Of a stretch of DNA of 64,000 nt, positions 50,849 to 64,000 are shown piece after piece. The stretch lies in assembly GCA_027704905.1 (NCBI GenBank), contig CM051004.1, positions 13,400,948 through 13,464,947 on the forward strand, written 5' to 3'. The notes under the pieces are model-generated. The model was not told the DNA's origin and did no database searches. It worked only from the letters and a program-made list of their open reading frames with translations. Position 1 is the stretch's first letter. Each line of letters begins with the position of its first letter. The position numbers were made by a program, and so were the translations under genes. The DNA is from Muraenolepis orangiensis. Taxonomy: Eukaryota > Chordata > Actinopteri > Gadiformes > Muraenolepididae.

Positions 50849-51976
50849 GTAAGGAATGCTTTCTGTAGCTAACCAGCTAACTTATTACTAGCGTGTTGCT
50901 AACTATCAGTTAGCCACTTTATATTTTTAATATACTTTTATGTATTATTATTACAGTTCATATCTTTATAGACATTATTATTATTAGTGGTATATATCTT
51001 CATATACTGATTATCATCATTATTAGTTTTATATCTGAATATATATGTTGTTTATATCTTTATACACATTATACGCGTTATATATTTATATGCATTATTG
51101 TTATTACTTTACTTTATATATTTTCATGCAGTATATAATAACACTTTATATCTTTATATACATGATACACATTATTATTCTATTATATATATATACATTA
51201 TTATATGTATGTACATTATATATACGTTATTACACTTTTTATCTTTATATACATATTACACTATCTTAAATATATATATGTTTATATGTCATTATATACC
51301 GATGATTACAGTTTGTATACATTACTGTTTATCGGTCTGGTTGTGTGCATTACTGTTATTACTGATTATAACAGGATGTATATGTCTCATCCTGTAAGTA
51401 CTCCAGAACATAAGGCGTAGCTTTGTTGTATCGCTATTAAGCACTAGAATAAAGACTACTAAAGTACGATAATAAAGTACAACTTATATATAATGTAATC
51501 TAATCATCTTCAAAATCGTCAAATTGCAGTGGTTTTGCATTTAGTCTCTTTCTCTTTCAGTTTGTTGTATGTTTTATCCTCCTGATGTCTTTTATGTTTC
51601 GTTTCTTGTTCTTGTTCTCTAGAAAAAACTATGGTCCCTTTGGAAGTGACAACCCATTAAGAAGACGTCTAATGAAAATTTACTCCAACATAAGCTACTG
51701 TAAGAAACGAATAACCTGTAAAATTAATGAACTACAGAAGATGAAGTTTCAAGGTTATGGAAACTGTATGCTGATGTTTATGACATTTTAGGCTTTGCAT
51801 TGAACACATGACAGGATGTAGGCCTGTGTGAACATTCAGACTGATTTGCCTTCAAATATGGATATTTTAAAGATAATTCCATTTATTTAGAGACATTTTG
51901 TTGATAAATAAGCACTGTGATTTTTCATGTTAAAACTTGTTTTTCTGATTTATTATTTGGCTTATTTTCAGCTGGC

Positions 51977-52014
51977 ATGGATGCAAAGGCAAATGGCTCA
52001 ATGGACACCAAAAG
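51977..52014 (+). CDS. samd13: SAMD13 coding exon 1
   Basis: 38 bp from ATG (MDAKANGSMDTK) after acceptor ttttcag at 51971; donor GTTATC. Too short for ORF searches. The weak donor lowers certainty slightly. Confidence 0.82.
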
Positions 52015-52175
52015 GTTATCAGTTTAGTACAAAAACATATTTTGGTTGCCAAATGTATTGAAACAGTGAATTAATATAAAGTAATATATAGAAATTATAT
52101 TTCTATATATTTATCTACAACTGTTGATATAACTGCATACCCCTGCTCACTACCTGTTGATACTTGTATACTTAC

Positions 52176-52211
<36 letters not shown>

Positions 52212-54929
52212 ATATCTGCACATATCTCATACCTACTCTATAAGTTATTTTATACCTGTTTTTATACCTAGTACCTAGACTGTTGTTACATCCTATTTAA
52301 CCACTGTACATTGTATATTACCATGCACTTTACTGTACTAACATTTGCACTCTGGTTAGATGCCAACTTATTTTCGCTGTACTGTACTTTGCAATGACAA
52401 TACATTTGAATCTAATCTAAACCAATCTAATTGAGAACACTATGGTACCACAGCCCTGTGGAGAACGGCCAGGTCCCAGACCCTTCCAACTGGGCTGTAG
52501 CAGACGTTGTTAACTACTTCAGAGCCACAGGATTTGAAGAGCAAGCAACTGCTTTTCAGGACCAGGTTGGTCAGGGTGCCTTTGGTGGGTGGGTGGGTGG
52601 GTGTGGGTGTGTGTTGTGTGTCTTAATGTTTAACAAGTACTTCTCTATTCGCCACACACATGCAACATTCATAAGCACTTAAAGCAACAGAGGTGTTAGT
52701 ATCAATACACTCTCATTCATCTGTGTTCAGTTATCACTATATCCATTTATTTTTTTAGAGTGATGCTTGATGAGCCTTCTCTGTGCAACCTGGCAAGAGT
52801 CCAATTATCTATATCACTGTGCTGTTTTATTTATTTCTCTAAAACTGTCATGTCCTGTATTCCCAACATGTATTGCTGAGTGTCTATTGTACCCAACGGG
52901 CAAGAACACTATGGATATGCCATGTTTTTATCCGATATCATGCCTGGATACTATTCTGATTTCATTCTCAAGAACAATTAGAACGTACAGGCAAATAGGC
53001 ATGTTTATGTCTTTTTGCTTGGGAGTTGACTTGGAAGTATTTATACATATAGACAGATAATCATTCATATGTTGGGTGTTGACTTGGAGGTATTGTTCTG
53101 TATTGACAGATAATCATTCATGTGTTGGGTGTTGTTGAGGTATTGATACGTATAGACATATATCTATCTATATATAAATAAAAATGTTGAAGGTTGTGGC
53201 CAGGCCACCTAACTCACTACTGTGTTGGAGATACACAATATCTTATCGGAAAAGACATTCAACTGACACTGCCCTCTTAAGGATGTCAAATTATATTTAA
53301 ATGTCTTCCGATGCTGGTTATTGCTCCATATTAATACGCCTTGACCTCAGCTCTGCGTTTGACACGGTAGATCATCATATCCTGATTAGGAGATTACGTG
53401 ACTGGGTGGGCATATTAGGCACAGTTTGAGACTGGTTCATATCCTACCTAAAGACCGAGTTTCGCCGTCTCTATTGGAGACTTGGTGTCAGAATCCTACC
53501 CTCTGTCCTGTCGTGTCCCACAGGGCTCTTTTCTAGGGCCCCTGCTCGTCTCATCATATTTGCTGCCACAGTCAGATTATAAACCGTTTTAATATTGCTT
53601 ATCATCTATATGTTGATGATATAAAACTTCACTTTTCATTTAAACCTAACAAGGCTCCTAGACTGTGTAAATGCTGTCAGGGATTGGCCAGCTGACAACG
53701 TATTGCAGCTCAATGCTGACAAGACAGAGGTTTTGATTATTGCACCTGATAATGTCACTCCTAGTATTATCAAGCAAAGTATTGGGCCTCTTTCCTTTGC
53801 CATCCACTCCAATCTGCGATCTGCAATCTAGGGGTTATATTTGATCAGTCTCGGTCATTTGACGCCCATGTTAAACAGCTGACTAGATCCTGCTTTTTTC
53901 ACCTCAGAAACATCAGTTAACTGAGATTGGTTGCTTCTAATACAGAGCTGAAGATGCTTATACATGCTTTTAATTGATCTTCCATCGATTATTGCAATGT
54001 ACTGTTTTCCGCACTAAGTAAGTCTGCCCTTAATTGGCTGCAGTCTATTTAAAATGCTGCTGCAAGGCTGCTTACTAGGTCAAGTAGATGGTCTCATATA
54101 ACCCCTGTGCTCAAGTTTCTTCACTGGCTCCCCATTGATTACAGGATTCAGTTCAAAATCCTCACCCTCACATTCAGAGCTCTTTGCGGTCAGGCTCCCT
54201 GCTTCGCTCAGTTTAAATAATCTCAATCAACTATCTGTCACGTACCTGCTTAAAAACCCGTGGTGACCGAGCCTTTCAGGCAATATCAACCCAAGCTATG
54301 GAACGCTCTCCCCTTAGGTTTGCTGAACCTGTTGACCATGTTAAAAGGCAGCTAAAGACATACCTGTTTAGACAACTCTGTTTTACAGTGTCTTATTTAG
54401 TGTTTCAATGTTGCTGTCAATTGCTGTACCACGTCTTTTAATGTGTATTGTGTCTACCTGTTCTGCCCAGTGCCTTTTACCTTTTCTGTACAGCCCTTTG
54501 TGACTTCTGTCTGGGAAAAGTGCTTAAGACAGATAATCATTCATATGTTGGGTGTTGACTTGGAGGTATTGATACGTATAAACAGATAATCATTCATATG
54601 TTGGGTTTGGACTTGGAGGTATTGATACGTATTCATATTTTTTCATATTTTACCTGTGGTGCCTTCAGACTTGTGTATATGGCCAATGTGTGTCCTGTTT
54701 GTTTGGTTCTATATGGTGTTAAGATGACACATTAATCACATAATGGAGACGATCCATTCAACTCTTTCTGATTCCTGCCTGACAGGAGATTGACGGCAAG
54801 TCCCTGCTCCTGATGACTCGCAATGACGTCCTGACGGGCCTGTCCATCAAGTTGGGCCCGGCACTAAAGATCTACGAGTACCATGTGAAGCCACTGCAGA
54901 CTCAGCACCTTAAGAGCAACGCCTCGTAG
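51977..54929 (+). CDS. samd13: SAMD13, sterile alpha motif domain protein
   Basis: A small SAM-domain protein of unclear cellular role. Coding exons 51977-52014, 52454-52565 and 54786-54929 join to 97 residues. The start is MDAKANGSMDTK, the SAM domain occupies roughly residues 23-85 (DPSNWAVADVVNYFRATGFE, then DGKSLLLMTRNDVLTG and KLGPALKIYEYHV), and the end is HLKSNAS, matching mammalian SAMD13 in length and wording. SAM domains usually mediate protein or RNA contacts. The first coding donor is a weak GTTATC. The place between PRKACB and UOX agrees with the mammalian order. A decayed LINE sits in the last intron. Confidence 0.93.
52110..52437 (+). repeat. Interspersed repeat with (TA)n core, copy 2
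   Basis: Same family as 22655-23155: (TA)n at 52182-52208, CTATAAGTTATTTTATACCT, ATTTGCACTCTGGTTAGATG, tail CAATGACAATACATTTGAATCTAA. It ends about 15 bp before the SAMD13 exon 2 acceptor. Confidence 0.78.
52454..52565 (+). CDS. samd13: SAMD13 coding exon 2
   Basis: 112 bp: PVENGQVPDPSNWAVADVV and following SAM helices to AFQDQ, donor GTTGGT. Confidence 0.94.
52985..53162 (+). repeat. 53-bp tandem repeat, left part
   Basis: About three copies of AGACAGATAATCATTCATAT continuing GTTGGGTGTTGACTTGGAGG. The array resumes at 54530-54640 after a LINE insertion. Confidence 0.85.
53163..54529 (+). mobile_element. L2-like LINE fragment, decayed
   Basis: Conceptual translation shows reverse-transcriptase phrases of the L2 clade: DLSSAFDTVDHHIL, QLNADKTEVLIIAP, NAAARLLTRSSRWSHITPVL and the C-terminal KLWNALPL, across several frames with many stops. 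The 3' end has CCCTTTGTGACTTCTGTCTG and AAAAGTGCTT, typical of L2 tails. 5'-truncated and dead. It lies inside the SAMD13 last intron, in sense orientation. Confidence 0.85.
54530..54640 (+). repeat. 53-bp tandem repeat, right part
   Basis: Two further copies of the unit seen at 52985-53162, directly after the LINE 3' end. Confidence 0.85.
54786..54929 (+). CDS. samd13: SAMD13 coding exon 3
   Basis: 47 codons and TAG: EIDGKSLLLMTRNDVLTGLS through KPLQTQ, the C-terminal SAM helices. Confidence 0.95.
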   Translation, partial: EIDGKSLLLMTRNDVLTGLSIKLGPALKIYEYHVKPLQTQHLKSNAS

Positions 54930-55784
54930 CAGTGAGGACCAGCGGCCCTCATTGACACCTCAGCGACAATCAAGATGTCAGTTGGAGAACAACACCCCCC
55001 CCTCTCAACGACTCCTCTAGCCACCCTGGCTCCCCACCAGGACCATGGAAAGGGGTTAATGCTGTATGTTTTCTAAGCCTGTGCGGGCACCCGACCGGCA
55101 CACACACACACACGTGTCCGGCTCAGCTGTTTACCTTTTTAAGACATGTTTTGTTTGTTTATTACCCTGCTGATTTACATATGTATTTTGTTGTTTGGTT
55201 AACTATTGTTATTATTTAAAAAATGAACAAAAACTGAGATTTGTTGAGGGTATCCTGCTGTGAAGTGTGAGTGTGTGAGTGTTGTATGTATGTGGTTTTA
55301 AAAACCATTTGTCCATAAGATCATATTATGTAGTGAAGGACAGAGAAGGAAAAGAGAATGTTTTGTGTTTTGGAATTTATTTGGAAAGTTTTGACTACAA
55401 TTAATATTGTTGAAGGTTATTTGATTAATTGCATTTCGTCCTCATGATTGTTTATTTCAATCTGTATAATGCCTGAATACAATAGGATCATAGCATGCGT
55501 TTAGTTATTTTCTCACTCCCAAGAACAATTCCCAACATGCCCTGTTTTCTTGCACACCTACTGTATCTTGAGCTTTTGTGCGGATGCTGATTTATATAAG
55601 AATCAAAATCAGTATACACGGATACTCATTTTTATCCGATACGACAGATACTGATTTATATCTTCTTACTGTGGTGCTTTCAGCGTCGTCTCTGAGACAA
55701 ATGTGTTGAAATGTGTATATATCGCCAATGTATATGTCCAACATTACACTGAGTTTAAATATGAATCAAAAGATTTGCAATAAA
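54930..55784 (+). other. samd13: SAMD13 3' UTR (inferred)
   Basis: Noncoding sequence ending in AATAAA at 55779-55784. UOX ends on the other strand about 130 bp further on. Confidence 0.6.
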
Positions 55785-55911
55785 TGGTGCTCTTTTCTCA
55801 CCAAAGAACAAAACTTTTTTTTTTTTTATTATTTTATTTGTGTCATTGTTTTTGGTCAATATATATATACATATATATATATTGTAATATAGTCATGCAT
55901 GTACAAGAAGC

Positions 55912-62091
<6,180 letters not shown>

Positions 62092-62642
62092 GGTGTTTAT
62101 ACTCCTCTAATCCTTCCCGAATGTCACTGCCGTTGTTTCCCAGTTGTACCTGTCCTGTCTTCAGCCAGAGGGAAACGTGTGTCCTCCGAGCAAAGTCAAC
62201 CCTCTAGTCAAGGGAGGATCTAAATGATAAACTCTGCCCTTTCAACTCCTAGTCAAACTCATCAGTCGATATGGTAATGTCAACAAACATGCCACTACAC
62301 AACAAACCCATTGTCAGCTCAAACTCATGGAACATTTCAATGAGCTTGTTTTTTTTGTTTTAAGGTACACTGAGAATAAACTTGTTGTCTTGTTTTTGAA
62401 ATATGTAAATAAAAAAACAAGTTTAGCTGGTTTTAAGGTGTGTCTGACTAGAAACACACACATACGGAGCCAGAAAGTGGCTCCATTGCGGTGGAAACCC
62501 AAAGAACTGGTTCGAGATGACGCGCAAGCTCCGAACCAGCTCTCAAAACAGCTTGGTGGAGACTCAGGGCATAAGAGTAATAATATAATAATAATAAGAC
62601 TTCTAAAGTGTGCCTTTCAAGGCCATCTTCATGAACTAAATC

Positions 62643-62898
62643 TGGAGGATTGAATCCTCTTTATTGGTCACATACATGTAAACACACAGTGAAATTAGTT
62701 TCTCTGCATTTAACTCATCCCAGTATTATTAGCAGTGGGCAGCTATTTGTTTTATATACAGCCTTATATAAAACCTTGCTGATATGGTGCCTTGCTCAAG
62801 GGCACCTCGGCAGTGCCAAGGTGTTTCAGGGACTTGAACCGGCAACCTTCCAGTTACCAAGCCAAGTTCCAACATACAGAGCTATCCTGCCACCCCCC
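62643..62898 (-). mobile_element. tRNA-derived SINE, copy 3
   Basis: Reverse complement of the 3034-3250 SINE: tail GAGGATTGAATCCTCTTTATTG at left, body CCTTGCTCAAGGGCACCTCGG, and the tRNA-like head at right ending AGAGCTATCCTGCCACCC. It lies in the UOX-DNASE2B spacer. Confidence 0.78.
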
Positions 62899-62937
62899 CC
62901 AATAACTGAGGGGGACATGCTGTAAGCTCAAATGAAA

Positions 62938-62955
62938 CACACTGGACTAAATATA

Positions 62956-63039
<84 letters not shown>

Positions 63040-63057
63040 TATATTTAGTCCAGTGTG
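62938..63057. repeat. 120-bp perfect palindrome with (AT)37 core
   Basis: The arms CACACTGGACTAAATATATT-CAT and its exact reverse complement flank 74 bp of alternating AT, so the entire 120 bp is self-complementary. The right arm runs into GGTGCCCTTGAGCAAGGCA, an inverted SINE piece. Confidence 0.93.
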
Positions 63058-63186
63058 CCGAGGTGCCCTTGAGCAAGGCAGGAATCGTGAGGAAATGTCT
63101 TAAAACTTCCCCTTTGTTCAAGACACAGATGTGTCTGAATTTCACATCCCCTTTTAGTTTAGTCTCACTGCAGACCATCGTCGAGG

Positions 63187-63293
63187 ATGGTGCCATGCAG
63201 TGTATGGGGCAGAGTTCTAATTGTGTTTTTGTGTTTCACAGCTTGTAGGACAGACATATCCTGCAGAAATGAGGCCGGGGAACCTGTGGACTG
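63187..63293 (+). CDS. dnase2b: DNASE2B exon 1 (signal peptide)
   Basis: 35 codons plus TG; donor GTAAGC. Hydrophobic core of about 11 residues after MVPCSVWGR, cleavage likely near ACRT. A different frame here is open but ends in a stop and is not the gene. Confidence 0.88.
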
Positions 63294-63978
63294 GTAAGCA
63301 AACAGACAGGATTATTTCAAATGGACAATGGAATGTTACCGGCAATGTTCCAAATATGTGCTTTCGCTTTCTTTTTCCTGAACACGTCATACGTGATAAC
63401 TGTGACGTTCTTAACATTACAGCCAGTTATACTGCCACATTGGCATGAGAATTGTACAGATGCTAATTGAACGTGTGTTGCCGCTACAGGTTTGTGGTGT
63501 ACAAGTTGCCCATGCATAAGATCGGAGAGGTTGGTAGTGGGGTGGACTACATGTACCTAGACTCCGCTGTGGGAACATGGCAGATGAGTCAATTCACTGT
63601 CAACACCAGTGATGGGGCCCTGGGACTCACTCTAAACCAACTGTACTCAGGACAGGCCTACACGGTGAGAATGTGTGTGTGTGGAACTTTTCAGTTAAGT
63701 TAAATCCCGCTGATATTGATCATGTCAATGCAATGGCCTTAGGTGTTTACTTGTGGCCTATTCAGGTAATTCATTCATGGAGCCATTTCATTAAAGAGTA
63801 AAACAGGGCTGTATCGGGCTGAAGCACAACACAGTGATTCATTTTATAAATGAATTATGAAAAAAGTAACGTCCATCACTGAACTGTGTTATTCCTCAGT
63901 CTAACAGCACTGTGTACGCCATGTACAACGACGGGCCTCCCAACATGGATTACGTCAAAGGATATGGCCACACAAAAG
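63187..63978 (+). CDS. dnase2b: DNASE2B, deoxyribonuclease II beta (5' part)
   Basis: A secreted/lysosomal acid endonuclease of the DNase II family (phospholipase D-like fold). Exons 63187-63293, 63490-63664 and 63900-63978 join in frame; the rest lies right of the window. An ATG at 63187 opens a signal peptide (RVLIVFLCFTAC core), then the mature start DISCRNEAGEPVDWFVVYKL, close to DNase II enzymes. YMYLDSAVGTW, LYNQ-type repeats and the NDG...GYGHTKG block follow; HTKG is the first HxK motif of the family. Possible N-glycosylation sites are NTS and NST. Order after UOX supports DNASE2B over DNASE2. The catalytic second HxK region is not in view. Confidence 0.92.
63490..63664 (+). CDS. dnase2b: DNASE2B exon 2
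   Basis: 58 codons from FVVYKLPMHK to SGQAYT; acceptor ctacag, donor GTGAGA. Confidence 0.95.
63900..63978 (+). CDS. dnase2b: DNASE2B exon 3
   Basis: 26 codons plus one base: SNSTVYAMYNDGPPNMDYVK then GYGHTK; donor GTAAAG. Confidence 0.94.
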
Positions 63979-64000
63979 GTAAAGTGAAACATTTGGTTGT

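Noticed and set aside
63221..63448. 75-codon frame beginning MCFCVSQLVG
   Set aside because: It overlaps DNASE2B exon 1 in another frame; the signal-peptide frame from 63187 agrees with the family and with the exon 2 phase.

Overview
This window is vertebrate nuclear DNA, almost certainly from a ray-finned (teleost) fish. The evidence is split genes with GT-AG introns, very long (CA)n, (GA)n and (AT)n microsatellites, fish-type interspersed repeats (a Rex3-like LINE tail, L2-like LINE, BEL/Pao LTR element, tRNA-derived SINEs, hAT elements) and an intact urate oxidase gene. The gene order TTLL7 - PRKACB - SAMD13 - UOX - DNASE2B is the one I know from the human 1p31.1 region, which supports the assignments independently of protein similarity.

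Layout: (1) 1-26,500 is TTLL7 on the minus strand, a tubulin polyglutamylase. Its first eight coding exons lie at 26214-26190, 25288-25157, 22001-21880, 16002-15935, 15469-15311, 9571-9355, 7506-7342 and 2400-2242; they join in frame for about 349 residues and the C-terminal exons lie off the left edge. Its introns are loaded with micro- and minisatellites. (2) 26,500-39,900 is intergenic: a 5.8 kb BEL/Pao retrotransposon (28038-33857, exact 5-bp target duplication), other repeats and two minisatellites. (3) 39,960-50,530 is PRKACB on the plus strand, a PKA catalytic subunit. The canonical exons join to exactly 351 codons, there is an alternative Cbeta2-like first exon at 42140-42275, and five perfect cAMP response elements lie about 500 bp before the canonical ATG. 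(4) 50,640-55,800 is SAMD13 on the plus strand, with a decayed L2-like LINE in its last intron. (5) 55,833-62,091 is UOX on the minus strand: eight exons, 299 codons, all catalytic residues and a C-terminal SKL peroxisome signal. (6) 63,187-end is the start of DNASE2B on the plus strand (signal peptide and three exons; the rest is off the right edge).

The genes do not form a pathway. PRKACB and SAMD13 are head-to-tail with only about 120 bp between the last poly(A) signal and the next promoter, SAMD13 and UOX converge with poly(A) signals about 50 bp apart, and UOX and DNASE2B diverge from a 1.1 kb spacer that contains a 120-bp perfect palindrome. The best leads are the CRE array on a PKA catalytic gene, the Cbeta2-type exon, CA/UG repeats abutting splice sites, the BEL element with unequal LTRs, and two hAT elements inserted at one target site. 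All exon calls come from reading splice sites and protein similarity by eye; no alignment or transcript data were available.
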